Shown one piece after another: positions 10,305 through 20,999 of a stretch of DNA of 64,000 nucleotides (position 1 is its first letter; each line of letters begins with the position of its first letter). Made by a program: the position numbers and the translations under genes. The stretch is from Porphyra umbilicalis (Eukaryota > Rhodophyta > Bangiophyceae > Bangiales > Bangiaceae), in assembly GCA_002049455.2 (NCBI GenBank), contig KV919023.1, positions 49,878 through 113,877 on the forward strand, read 5' to 3'. The notes beneath the pieces are model-generated. The model saw nothing but the letters and a program-made list of their open reading frames with translations. It had not been told where the DNA came from and did no database searches.

Positions 10305-10668
10305 GTGATGTGGCAGAAGCGGTCATTCGGCGTGTGGTTGGCGGGAGGGGACGCTCGGGCGCCGCTGGCGGCGGCGAGAGGTAAAGGGGTTCGTTGACTT
10401 AGCGGAAAGGAGTGCAGGACGAAAGCAGTTTCTCAGCCAGAAGGCATGAAGGAAAGGGGCAGTGGGCGCGGAGGGACGGTCGAGGCGTGATGTGGCAGAA
10501 GCGGTCATTCGGCGTGGCTTGGGGGGAGGAGACGCTCGGGCGCCTCTGGCGGCGGCGAGACGTTAAGGGGTACGTTGACTTGGCGGAAAGGAGTGCAGGA
10601 CGAAAGCGGTTTCTCAACCAGAAGGCATGAAGGAAAGGGGCAGTGGCCGCAGGGGGACTATCGAGGAA
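10305..10668. repeat. Tandem duplication, two copies of ~182 bp
   Basis: The segment starting GTGATGTGGCAGAAGCGGTC at 10305 is repeated from 10487 with about 90% identity by eye, including shared CGTTGACTT, GGAAAGGAGTGCAGGACGAAAGC and AGAAGGCATGAAGGAAAGG blocks. It lies in the right third of the hAT-like element. Confidence 0.85.
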
Positions 10669-10886
10669 GACCGGCCAAGGCTGGCCGTGGGTGGTGCTGT
10701 TTGTCATCGTGCAAGAGGCCAGGTTGGGTGCCTGTAAATAGTTTCGTTTCACATTCGGGCGCAAGGCATGCAAAATGCACTTGCAGGAACTTCGCTAATA
10801 GCCTCCCCTGCCCCTGGGGGGGGGCTTCTATTGATCTATAGATAAATCGATCCGAGATGTAAAAAATCGCAATTTTTCCATCCCTG

Positions 10887-11115
10887 ATTTGAGGGCGTGT
10901 CAGCGTTGGAAGGGTCGCGATGACCCTGAAAGGCGAATAGAGTTACGTGGCTGAGAAGGACTGTCCTGCCATAAGGATCACAGGGCCCGGACGGCGCCTG
11001 CCCCTCTGCCCCCCCCCACCGCCCCGAGTCGCGCGCGGCAACCGCGCGCAGCGACTTCCGGGGTTTGACGCTGGTGATCGTGCCTTCGCGCCGTCTTCTG
11101 TTGCGGCGGCGCGTC
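10887..11115. repeat. Dispersed repeat AB, right part
   Basis: This matches 22754-22998 including GCGTGTCAGCGTTGGAAGGG, AATAGAGTTACGTGGCTGAG and GCGCGCGGCAACCGCGCGC. Relative to that copy it lacks a ~16-bp piece near 11072, and it diverges after GCGGCGGCGCGTC. Confidence 0.85.
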
Positions 11116-11734
11116 CCTGCAAGGAAGATAACCGCGATATCGGGGGTGAAGTGGTGGCTCAAAATCGCGGGTAGGACCCCCCCTCACCGGTTCTCGAAGG
11201 CATGCCAGAACCCGCGATATCGGAACTTCTGGCTGATCATAATCGCGTTTTTTTCCGCGATTTTCTGGTCGCGATCGGTGGCACTTTGCTTTGCTGCGAG
11301 GCCTCCACGTGTTCTGCGTCATTGGCCCAGAGACCATCTCAGAGCACATTCTCAACCACAGCTTTCAGCCAGCTTGTATTGGAATGCCCGATTGCTTACA
11401 GCTATCTAATAATGCTAGCAAAGAAATCCTCGGCGGTCCTGGTGGCCGGGGCGTCGGCACGCCGCGTTGCGCCCGCGTGGCCACCCGCACCACCGCGGGC
11501 GCGGATGACGTCCTCACCCTCTCCCCCTCCCACTCCCCTCGCGTCAGAGCTTGCACCGACGGCCAAGCCTGTAGTGACCTGAACCGCATCGGCGGCGTCG
11601 GTTGGCGAACGACCTGGCATCGAGCCGGTGCTGGTCGCGTCGGCCCTCGTGCCGGCCCGAGCAGGGCACACAGGGTCGGCGCTCGCACCGACCCGAGAGG
11701 AGCTCGTCCCTCCGAGGGCAAGCGAGGGTCTCGA
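11116..11734. other. Intergenic, nothing recognised
   Basis: No plausible coding frame, RNA gene or paired terminal repeat was found. Two CGCGATATCGG copies (11133 and 11213) are the only repeated feature noted. Confidence 0.4.
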
Positions 11735-13119
11735 CTAAGCGGGTGCATCCTCAGAGCAGCAGCGTGCGTGCACGTGCGCAGCCTTGTCGTTCATCGCACG
11801 AGAAAGCAGGGCACACGCCCCCCAGGAACGCACACAGGCCGCCAAATGCGGCTCGTGCAGCTCCACGTAGGTGATTGCCTGCTCCATGTCCTGCGAGTGC
11901 CGACAGCCCCACGTAAGGTAGCTGGTGAAGCACTCTTTGACTGCCGCTCGCACGATTAAACGGACAAACAGCACGCGGTCGGGGGGGATACCGACGGCGT
12001 CGTTTCCAAATACGGGCATCTTATTTTCAGGCGGCGGCGGTGCCGCCAGTGTTCCAGCGACCGCATGCGGGTCGGCGGGCAGGTCAAACCCGCCGCGGCC
12101 GTTCGTATAGGCCCGACCGCGGCGCCGTTGTCGGCAGCGGCAAAGGGTCTTGGTCGCCCCCCCCTCTGTGCTGCTTGCGGCGGGAAGTCGCGACGGTCGC
12201 GGCAGATGCGCGCGCCGTCGCGGGTCAGGTAAAACTGAAGGGGCTGGTGCGGGGGATGCCTGCCATCCGCCGCTTGATGTAGCCAGGGCCCCGCCCGTGG
12301 CGTTGCCCTCCAGCCTGCTTTTCGCCTCCGGTCGAGGCCCGCGCGCCGGGGATTCCGGCGCTCCAACCTGTCGACGTCCACTTGAAACGGGCGGTCCCGA
12401 TCCGGGCAGAGCCCCCGAGCCAGACCCGCGCAGCGCGGTAGCGCGTCCCCCACTTGGCGCAAGCGGGCGCGAATCCGCCAACGAAATTTCATCCGTGGCA
12501 TGACCGTCCGAGTCGCCCGCCCAAAGGGAGTCCAGTCTCGCCGCTGGAGCCCTAGTCCCTTGCACTGGCAATAAACCTCCCAATGGGAGCCCCGCATGGC
12601 GGGCCGTCGCTGTGGGGGGTGGCACCGGTGCCCTTTTCGGCGGCGGCCGCGGAGGAGCCCGGCAAGGCGGTTGGAAACGATGCGCCTGCAAAGACGTTCT
12701 CGCTGGAGACGGGGGCGTTCGACGAGAAGGTGACATAGCGGGTGAAGGGGAGGATGGGCGTTGCGCCGCCGTTTTTGAGGAAGCGCGCCGACGAAGAGGA
12801 CGATGGGCAACGTCGTCGGCCTCACCATCATTGGCTGCAAGGACGGAAAAAGCAGCGGCAGCCGCCGCCGCTGCAGCGACACTGGATTCCAAGTCTGAAA
12901 ACGATCACCACGCTCAAAACGCGGCCAAAAAGAAAAGCAGCACAATAGTGTTAGCGGAAAAATAACACCGGGGGCCGGACACGCTACGCGGTTGTCGCGG
13001 CTACACGAACAACTCAACAGCAGGTACACGAGAACGAAAGTACAAACAATACAACAAGAAGTGCTCACAAACGTACGATCTTGAGCCACCTCACGCGTTC
13101 GTTTGCGAGTAGACGGCAT
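11735..13119 (-). CDS. Two-exon gene of unknown function, possible partner of the Tnp2 element
   Basis: Exon 1 (13119-13077) reads MPSTRKRTREVAQD and ends in GATC|GTACGT. A pyrimidine-rich acceptor (GTTTTCAG) gives exon 2 from 12894 to the stop at 11735; the 182-nt intron leaves a consistent 400-residue frame. Residues ~15-30 are an Ala run, the middle ~230 residues are Pro/Arg/Ser-rich linker, and the last ~100 residues look like a folded domain (NKMPVFGNDAVGIPPDRV, then Cys/His-rich sequence up to CCSEDAPA). The domain is not one I know. It follows the CACTA transposase on the same strand, so it may be the accessory protein of that element or an unrelated host gene. Confidence 0.5.
12895..13076 (-). 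other. Predicted 182-nt intron
   Basis: It begins GTACGT and ends TTTTCAG on the minus strand, with a pyrimidine-rich stretch before the AG; removal joins exon phases exactly. Confidence 0.55.
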
Positions 13120-13891
13120 GGTATTCTGTGTCAGCCTGACACAAAGGTGCTGTTAGAAGCTTACGTGGACCGTACCGTCCAGAGCGGTGGACCCGACGGG
13201 GCGGGGAAACCAAAGGGAAAAGTGATGGCAAAGGTACGTCTGGAAGCAAACACACACGCGTGGTGCGTGGTGGAACAATCGAGCCGGGCAGGGGACGGCG
13301 GATGGAGAAGCGATCGGGATGAGGTGGAATGTGTAGGAAGGTGGGCCGGGGGGTGACGAGGGTGGACAGGATCTCGACAGAAAGCGGCGACTTGAGGGTG
13401 TGGGCGGGCTGGTGGGAGCGTGTGCCAAGTCCCAGCGTGTGGTCGTGTGGCAGGACAGCGTGTGGCTTTGGTGCGATCACGACGACGATTGCCCACTGAG
13501 TGAAATCTCCAGCCCGCTCGCTGGAAGTACGCACTTAAGCTTTCTGCAACCAATTCCTGTGACACCAGATAAATACAGCGATCCAGGAGCAAACCTGTGC
13601 CCAACCGGTGACAGGTGAGTGCATAGCTCGGCTCTGACGTTTCGGTGGGATTGCTCCGCGAATGCACATTAGTCCCCACGCATCGCCGATGCAGTCAACT
13701 GCATGATCCTCGACTCCCGTTCTGGGGAGGGAGTCATCAACGGGTCCGACTCCTTAGTTGCCACGACACTTTGGATCATCCGAAGGGACGCCGGGCCACA
13801 CTGGAAACAGACCACCGCAACATTGGGTCACCCCACCCTTTTTGTGAACACCCTCTTGTCTGGTCACACCCAATACATCCATGCTCCTAGA
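13120..13891. other. Spacer between Tnp2 remnant and the downstream gene
   Basis: Frames here are short and show no domain. It probably holds the promoter of the minus-strand gene starting at 13119 and the 3' end of the transposase. Confidence 0.4.
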
Positions 13892-15884
13892 TCAGAGAGA
13901 CGATAATCGCTCCTCCGAGAACGGCTCTCGCGCATACAACACAAAATGCACCCCTTCTCGCTCCAGACTCCCGACCACCGCGTCCAGCGAGGCGGCTGGC
14001 GCGCAGTAGCGCACCCCGTCCGCGCTGAAAAAGCAATCAATCCCAAAGCGTTGCGCGGGGTAGCCGTAGCGCCCTTGCCGGTCACGCGTAGTCTTGTTCC
14101 GCGTGAGGTAGGCAAAAGCCATTGGTTCTCCATCGACAAACACAACGGTGTAGTGAAGCGCCGCAGCATAATTGGTCACAGGCACGTCCACCTCCTGACC
14201 GTCAGACCGCCGCCGCTTCTTCGTGGAATTAATTCGAAAAAGATAGTTGCGGCGGCGGTGTTTGGTATAGTCCGATCCGGCCGGCCGCGACCCTGCCAAT
14301 TTCCCGTCCACAAGCTTGAGTCGGAAGAACTTCATCGCCAAAATGGCGGCTGGCGCGTCCGAAACGCCAGCGAAAGCGAGCGCCTCCTGCATACTCGCCA
14401 GCTCTGCGTCAGCGAGGTGGGCCACAGCAGAGCGAGGAGGCAGCAGGGTTACAGCGTCGTCCCCGCCCACAGATACCACGACGCTGCCGCCAGGGGGGCC
14501 TTCGCCCCGCGGCGCCTGGCCGGTTGCCTCGCTCCACTGCACCGGTGCGTACTTCTGCCCAAACGCCGTTTCCAGCTCAGCCTGAGTCCGTCGCATCAGG
14601 CTGGCGGTGAGGTTGGCGCTCGGGCTGGAGTGCGAAAGGATGAGTGGTCCGAGCTCCCCGATCTTACCCTCCGCAGGGAATTGCAATGAAACCCAGGCAG
14701 GCCTGCACGCGCGCGTGCTTGGCACGATGTCCAGCACCGCGGCGATAACTGACCGGCACAACGGCAGGCGCGCATGGGTACCGCGGTACACGTTGCGGTA
14801 GTACCGGTTCACTAACCGCTGCAGTCGACTCTCGACGTCGTCAATTTCCAGTGGGGAGAGGCCGCGGGGACGGAAGAGGATGCGGCACGCTTAGAACAGC
14901 GTCCTCAGCATTGCGTAGTGCGAGTCCGGAATTCGACCCGCCAACAGGACTTCAGCAGTCGAAACCAACCAGTACATCCAGTCCACGGCCTTGAATTACC
15001 GGAATTGGGTGTCGATGTTGCGTAGCGATCGAGCTTGGGCTCGGGGCATTGTGCGCCGTGCCCCGACCATCTCGCGGCCAATGAGCGCTACGGTCGCTGC
15101 AGGCAACAAGTAGTCCTCATCAGCTGTCCCCTCAACCGATACCGTACTAGCGAACAGCTTCCAAAGGAGATGGGCGACGTTTTGCAACGGCAAATGCATC
15201 ACGTCATACGGAGCCCTGGAGGGACCAAGGCTCCATGTGCGTGTCAGGTGCGGGTACGCCAGTCGCATTGCCCCAGACAAGGCAAAGAACAGCGAGTGTT
15301 CTTTGATCCCTGACAATTTGGAGAGCCGGTTCTGGAGGCCCTGCGACCGACCTGTCACGCGAGCCTCCTCCATCGCAGCAGCGTCACGGGCGAAGCTCTC
15401 GTCCGTCCTTCGCGGAACAGTGAACAGCAAACAGCACAGTTCCATGGGGACAAGTAGGGTCCACCGGAGGAAAGTAGTGGTGGTTGCTGGCCGCGTGGTG
15501 CACCCCGTGATATTCACGACCCCGATTCGACGAGTAGCCACCAGACCCGGTCGTATTGAGCAGCTTATCGCCAGCCGACATATCCGTCGTGAATTGTACC
15601 GGATGGGCCCGCAAGACAACCGGTTCCGAAGTACCAGCGACGCGAACACCAGGAATGCCCCGCGCCAGCTCATTCAACACCTCCGCCAGAGGGTGCAGAA
15701 ACGACTCCAGATCGACAGGCTGTCGAGGCCCGGGTGAACTGGCCACGACAATTTGACACACATTGCGCGTCCTTGCACCTGGTGGCAGGTTAAAAACAGT
15801 CACAATAATGGGCCAGCCCTGAAATCCTCCTTGGCGCCATGCCTCAAAACCGTCCGTGTAAATGCTGAGAGCAATGTCGGTGTC
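13892..15884 (-). pseudogene. CACTA (EnSpm) Tnp2-like transposase, decayed
   Basis: On the minus strand, just inside a likely acceptor at about 15885, the frame reads DTDIALSIYTDGFEAWRQGG, then GWPIIVTVFNLPPGARTRN and PGPRQPVDLESFLHPLAEV. These are hallmarks of the Tnp2/Transposase_21 family, whose products cut and move CACTA elements. Later blocks SFARDAAAMEEA and APYDVMHLPLQNVAHLL also fit. The frame breaks at a duplicated GGAC (plus-strand GTCCGTCC, 15401-15408) and then carries TAA codons at 14996-14998 and 14891-14893, with coding-like sequence continuing in frame to 13892. An upstream exon probably exists beyond 15900. The terminal CACTA repeats were not found. Confidence 0.75.
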
Positions 15885-16126
15885 CTTCGTAAAAAGGCCA
15901 GCATAACGTTATATAACGTTGTACAAGTCCGATTCTGCGCACATTTGGTAAACCGATTACATGAGGAAATCTGTACTGGCGTCAGTTCGGGTGTCCGATC
16001 GGACGATCCAACACCCGCCTTCGTCTGGCACGAACCTCACCGCGTCATCACACCGCTCCCCGCACCGACCACCTAACCGAACCACCACCCCAATCGTTGC
16101 TGTGCCACACTCCTATCTGTTCCAGC

Positions 16127-16981
16127 ATGGCCTGTCGAGTCACTTTTAAGCACCTCAAGGAGGAGCTGCGGCGCCGAGGCCTGCCAATTCATGGCATCAA
16201 GAACGCTTTGTTGGAGCGCTGTCGTACGAACGGCGTCTCGCCACTATCAGTGTAGCTCCCGCCGCCGAAATATCGAAGCGCAATCGCGGTCCACACATCG
16301 GGTGGCACGCCGAGCCGAGAAAGGCGCGGCCACAAAGCGTCAACGAGGTCACAAAAAGCGCCAAGGGGCATGCGCATAGCTCGATGAAATTTGCGCCCGT
16401 GCCTTGCTTATACATACATCAGCAAAAGAGACATGGGCGGGGGTGTGGTACCGGGAAGAGAAAACAATGCCTCTCTGGGCATACACGGCGCCTCCTACTG
16501 TGATGACAAACTGACCATGGCGCAGGATGGAGGCAGGGTCCATGGCGACAACCCGCCTCACGCGTGAGAAATCTGTGGGTAGGTGAGGAGCACGCGCGCT
16601 GGCCGAGAACGTGGCTTTGTCCGCAGGGGGACGTCGACTGTGCGTTAAGGTAAGGCCGGTATATAATTTGATGTTTTGATGGTGTATTTGAAACGAACGC
16701 TGACCGGGCCCGCATGTTTCTTTCGCAGCGTTTCGGGCGTTATACCAGCGTCAAGCGAAGCGACGTTGGAGTCTGCGAACGGGCCTGAGTTCGTCGGGCC
16801 AGAAGTCGCTCGGAAAACTCTGATACTTATGTGCATAAATGTATTGCCTTCGATTGGGCCGGCCGTCGTTGCGCCCAGCAACCTTGCACAGGACCCCGAC
16901 CTGGACCGCACAAGGCTTGCCTCGGCGGCGGCCGTGGCAGCATCAACCGGCGTGGCAATTGCTATAGGGTTCTGTAGCTAG
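16127..16981 (+). CDS. Small three-exon SAP-domain protein gene
   Basis: Exon 1 (16127-16249) encodes MACRVTFKHLKEELRRRGLP followed by GIKNALLERC, a good match to the SAP helix-extension-helix (a DNA/scaffold-binding motif). The proposed exon 2 (16627-16649) and exon 3 (16729-16981) are joined by introns GTGTAG...CCGCAG and GTAAGG...TCGCAG. All phases agree, giving 132 residues. The C-terminal part (SGVIPASSEATLESANGPEF, then an Ala/Val-rich hydrophobic end) could be membrane-anchoring. The gene is divergent from the Tnp2 remnant. The first donor is weak, so exon 1 might instead end at TAG 16253-16255 as a 42-residue peptide. Confidence 0.45.
16245..16405 (-). pseudogene. PIF/Harbinger transposase N-terminal fragment
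   Basis: The minus-strand frame reads KFHRAMRMPLGAFCDLVDAL and then VPPDVWTAIALRYFGGGSY, the characteristic start of Harbinger/DDE_4 transposases (a 'FRMxxxxFxxLV...AIALRxLxxGS' pattern). It stops abruptly where the SAP exon begins on the other strand, so only this exon-sized piece remains. It lies within the proposed first intron of the SAP gene. Confidence 0.5.
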
Positions 16982-17870
16982 AGGGGCGTCTGGAGAAGGG
17001 TGGAGAGAGGGGCGTGCACAGGTACATGGAGGGCGACAGACAGATACGCGCAAACAACCCAAATGACAGGGTTTATTACCACGCAACCAGGTCCTGCACG
17101 GCAGGGGTAGGGCTCGAGATCCTCACGAGACCACCACCACCGTCGGCGGCGATCGAGAAACCGCGAGCGCGGGAGTGGGAGCTTGGGCGGTGGGTGTGGC
17201 GACGACGGTCGCGGGGCCCGTCGCGGTGGACAGCCTTGCATCAAAAAAAGCAGATCCTCGAAGTGTTGCATTCAACTCCCTAACGCCCGTGTGAAGTACC
17301 CTTCTGTCATATTGCTGGAGCTTGCGGCCTTCTCTGTGGAGCGTTCTCGTGCTTGGCCCGGCTTGAATATGTGATTGGGGGTCATACAATCAAGCCAGAT
17401 ATTGCTATCCTCCAAAAAATGGCGGTTGCAGAGAGAAGGGAGGCAGAGCCGACTACACAGCATAGAAATGAAGTAGGATTGGCTGTTCGACAAGCCACGA
17501 TCGTACTATTGGCTGAGACTTGCCGCCGGTAAACTTGCAAGCCAATCAACGTGTATTGTAGAGGTCACGCAGATCCATTGCAACCCACAATGACATTTCC
17601 TGAGATTTTTCGGTCGCTTGCTCGGGCCTGGTCAGGGCATGGAGAGGGTTCTGGTCCAGACCTGTGATTTGTCATGAGATCAACAAATTTCTTCAGACTT
17701 CTTGAGATCCTGATGTGCGTTTCCAGCGCTCAGAGCTGCATGAGAAGACTGTGTAAGGAACTCACATGGTTCCTAGCCTTTCCATTGGTCCACGTACGCT
17801 GTTGAATGATTGCAACCACTCTGCAATTGCCATTTTTTGGAGGTCAGCAATATAAACGGATACACTCTGT
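16982..17870. other. Intergenic, no gene recognised
   Basis: Composition is near balanced. Short frames only; the region up to the mariner-like element shows no paired terminal repeats that I could find. Confidence 0.4.
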
Positions 17871-18180
17871 ACTACAGTACGGCCCCGAAGAACGCCTGGG
17901 GTAGGCCAGAAACGTAGCACCCTTCCTTGGCCATTAGCGTAGCACCCTCACTGGAACGTGCAGTTTGGATTCGTGATTTGACAAGCGCGACAGTCTGGCT
18001 GCTGCGTGCTTGTGTTTTTCGGAAATGGATTGGATGACCAAGAAATACGCATTTTACGGTCTGGAAGCACACACGCACCAGCCATTCGCGATCGCACCCT
18101 CTCTCCTCACTGTGACAAAATAAGCATCCGCTACTGTCAGCCGCCAGGAATTTCTTGAAAAGATAGAACTCGGAGGGTAG

Positions 18181-18243
18181 CGTCTCGAACCCGCGCCTTC
18201 CGGAACAGTAGCGTTGTACCTTGACCACTAAGCCACGGGCCCA
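18181..18243 (-). ncRNA. tRNA-like SINE head or tRNA pseudogene (Pol III A and B boxes)
   Basis: On the minus strand TGGCTTAGTGG (18235-18225) fits the A box and GGTTCGAGACG (18191-18181) the B box, 33 nt apart, as in an internal Pol III promoter. The acceptor and T-stem do not pair properly, so a working tRNA is unlikely. A tRNA-derived SINE transcribed leftward is the better reading, but no tail or second copy was identified. Confidence 0.45.
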
Positions 18244-18836
18244 ATCGGCCTGCCATCTAAGCCAAATCTGGACAATGTATATCCAGCTTATTAGACAATC
18301 CGCCTTCGGGTGTGCCGGAACATAGCAGCCTCTATACTGCTACACTCACACCCCCCCCCCCCCACCACACCCCGTTCCGCCGATCCGCTAACCCACCTCC
18401 CTCGCGACCGCGCATTGCCGGCGCTCACCGCGACCACCCCGACATCCGTTGATCCTCGACGCAGCCGCAATCGACGATTTGCCCGCTCGGTGCCCTGCGT
18501 TTCACGGTTTCGCGAAGGTGAGTGCCTGGAGACTGATATTTGTTATGAAGTCTGGGGGTAGCGGCGGCTGGAGCGAGAGGGGGGTGGAGGGGAGGCCGCG
18601 TCCGATCAGGAGGGTGCCATGCTCTTGCGTCCAGCGCCTCCAGACAGAAGACCGCTGGGGGGGTGCGGCCAGCTGGACGCCGTCGGCGGCTCGCCTTCGG
18701 CTGCTCAATTCGAAGTACCTGCTCATTGCCGGTTCGCCTGCTGCCACTTGCAATTTCTTTGCTTCTCCGAACTGAAACCCAATCTGACTCAACCAGTGTT
18801 GCCTCACTGACAGAGGGGCTACCGGGTCTGGACCCA

Positions 18837-18867
18837 CTCGAAGATGGTCGCGAAGACCATCTTCGAG
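18837..18867. repeat. Perfect 13-bp hairpin
   Basis: CTCGAAGATGGTC and GACCATCTTCGAG are separated by GCGAA, close to the right end of the mariner-like element. Confidence 0.85.
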
Positions 18868-18894
18868 GGCGTCCAACTTCGGGGCCGTACTGTA

Positions 18895-19920
18895 TGGCAC
18901 TTCCCCCTAAAATGGACACCCCGCGGATCACGCGCACGATGACCCCACTCACAGACCCCGTGTGGGGCGGCACGAAGTCGACGGGGCGCTTGATGTCTTA
19001 CAGAACAGCTCAACACGAGTTCGGATGCCAGGACATTTCTCGCCCATCACGTGGTCGGGATTGCGGAATCGAGGAGGACGAGCGATCTGATGGCCCATTG
19101 TCTTAACCAAGTGGGCCAAATCTTAACATCGGGCTACTTGTTGCCATTAAGATTCCCTGTTTCGACATTGTGCAGGGCATCGTGCGTGATGCACGGTATG
19201 CACTTCGTGTAGAGTTAATCGGAAGCCCCTAACTGAGCCCGTGGAAGCGGGTCGGCTGATTTCGTCTCGATTAGGACTGCCAATTTCAGGCCTCCCGGGC
19301 TGAAAAGAACGCATCGTGCAGGACATCGTGCTGGCCCGTGAAGCGTGCAATCCGTAATGTGTGGCGTGCAAACATGGCCGTCCGTCGGCGGCGTGCAGCT
19401 GTGCACGGATCTGCGGACTCAGAATGGCAGCATCGATTTTTCATTGGACGTGCGCGTCGTCTCGTGGGCGTCGCGAAAGTCAATTTCCCGGACTATTCCG
19501 CAGTGGACCGCCGTTCCGTTCCCCAACTGTGCAAGGCACCCCTCTCTGCGTGCACACTGCGACAGCCCACGTCACACCCTCTCGAGCGGCGCCAAGTCGA
19601 GCGAGACGTCGTGGGCCCACGAGCCCATCCCATGGGATGGGCCGTCGGCGACGTGCCCACCAATTGACTTGGCACAGAGCAGAAAGCGCCTGCAAGCTGG
19701 CTCAGTAGGATACTCCATGAGCATCTCATCGATCGTCCTACTCCTCGACCTAAAACAGAACGCACATGATCTGAGGATGTACAGATATTTCTTCCAAAAC
19801 TTATGGCCGACAGACTGTCCGCGTGTGGCTGAGGTGCCTGCAGAGCTTGGCACGCAAGATCTCAAGAAAACACCCAATGGAGTGTGGTCCGCTGATGAGC
19901 TAAATAGTGGGGTGGCGGAT
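18895..19920. other. Spacer without recognisable gene
   Basis: Frames are short or Arg-rich shadows. A 38-bp stretch after 18893 recurs inverted before 22341 (see findings). Confidence 0.4.
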
Positions 19921-19924
19921 TGCT

Positions 19925-20345
19925 ACCCCCACCGTCGCCCCCACCACCGTCGCCACCCCCGCCGTCGCCACCCCCACCGTCGCCACCCACACCGTTTCCA
20001 CCCCCACCGTCGCCACCCCCACCGTCGCCACCCACACAGTCGTCGCCCCCACGATTGCCGCCCCCGCTTCCTCCGCCGCCGCCCCCGCCGCCGCCGCCGC
20101 CGCCGCCGTCGCCGCCCCGGCCAGCGCCCCCGTCGTGGCCGCCCCCGATCCCGCCGCCGCCGCCCTTGCTCCCGCAATGGTGGTTGCCTCTCTAGGCGGC
20201 CCCGCCCCAGCTTCCGTTGTCGCCGCCGCCCCCGCCCCCGTTGTCGCCGCCGCCCCCTGCCCCCGTTGTCGCCGCCGCCCCCGCCCCCGTTGTCGCCGCC
20301 GCCCACGCCCCCGTCGTCGCCGCCCCCACCGTCGCTGCCCCCACC
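19925..20345. repeat. GC-rich minisatellites (15-bp and related units)
   Basis: 19925-20060 is built from ACCGTCGCCACCCCC-type units; 20060-20130 is (GCC)n-like; 20215-20345 repeats GTTGTCGCCGCCGCCCCC. Plus-strand translation gives Ala/Thr/Val or Pro/Arg repeats, but there is no convincing gene boundary. Two clusters are separated by less repetitive sequence. Confidence 0.75.
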
Positions 20346-20999
20346 ATCGCGCCCCAATTCCCTACGATCTTGTCACCCGCCCCGACTGTGGCTGCCACCG
20401 TCCCCGCCGACGCCACCCCCGCCTCGGCCCCCGCCATCGCCGACGCCGCATCTGTTTCGTGTTTCCTCCCGTCGCCGCTGTCCCTTTTTTTGTCGTCTGA
20501 ACATTACCCTACTTGCTCTGCTCTCTCCACTTCTTCTCTCTCTTATGTTTTCAGTCTTGTGCCACATAAAACATTCCTGTTCGCCGCAGGCGCTCGCTCC
20601 GAGACACCATGGGCTAGTGGAGATAAAGTGACCATTCCCACCTTCGCAGAATGTCGGTCATCGTGGCGGCGGCTTCCACGCGGGTGAGCACGATAAGGCA
20701 GAGGGAGCAAAGGCCCGCACGGTAGGAGAGCGTGGAATGGGGTGGGCGCGAGAATAAAACCGCAACACATATTCGTTCTTTCTTGGCGCAGAGGCGCAAC
20801 TGGCCGCCGACATGCACACAAGGCAAAGAGCAAACTGGACTTGGCGATGATGATGGCCGTGGCGAAGGCTGAGAAGGTGGTATCTTTGAATGCGAGCAGA
20901 GATTATTGTTGACGCCTGGAAACAGCAACACAAGAGAAGGATAAAGAAAATGGATGGAACGCAAGGTGAGTGGTGGTCGGAAAAAAAGAAGAAAGGGGA

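Larger units (their letters stand above)
8391..10886. mobile_element. hAT-like non-autonomous transposon (2496 bp) with 8-bp target duplication
   Basis: The left end is CAGGGTTG and the right end, read inward, is CAGGGATG, a short hAT-type terminal inverted repeat. The element is flanked by ATCTGAGG (8383-8390) and ATTTGAGG (10887-10894), an 8-bp duplication with one change. The same repeat at 22754-22761 carries a single ATCTGAGG running straight on into GCGTGTCAGCG, exactly the expected empty site. No hAT transposase is encoded inside, so it would depend on a relative. It contains a smaller MITE (9222-9618) and a tandem duplication (10305-10668). Confidence 0.8.
17875..18892. mobile_element. 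Tc1/mariner-like non-autonomous element (1018 bp)
   Basis: CAGTACGGCCCCGAAG at 17875-17890 is exactly reverse-complemented at 18877-18892, and both ends are flanked by TA (17873-17874 and 18893-18894). CAGT ends and TA duplications are standard for Tc1/mariner relatives. No transposase motif occurs inside, though it carries a tRNA-like SINE head and a hairpin near its right end. Confidence 0.7.

Noticed and set aside
18165-18245. Functional tRNA gene on the minus strand
   Set aside because: A and B boxes fit, but acceptor and T-stem do not pair; treated as a SINE head or tRNA pseudogene.
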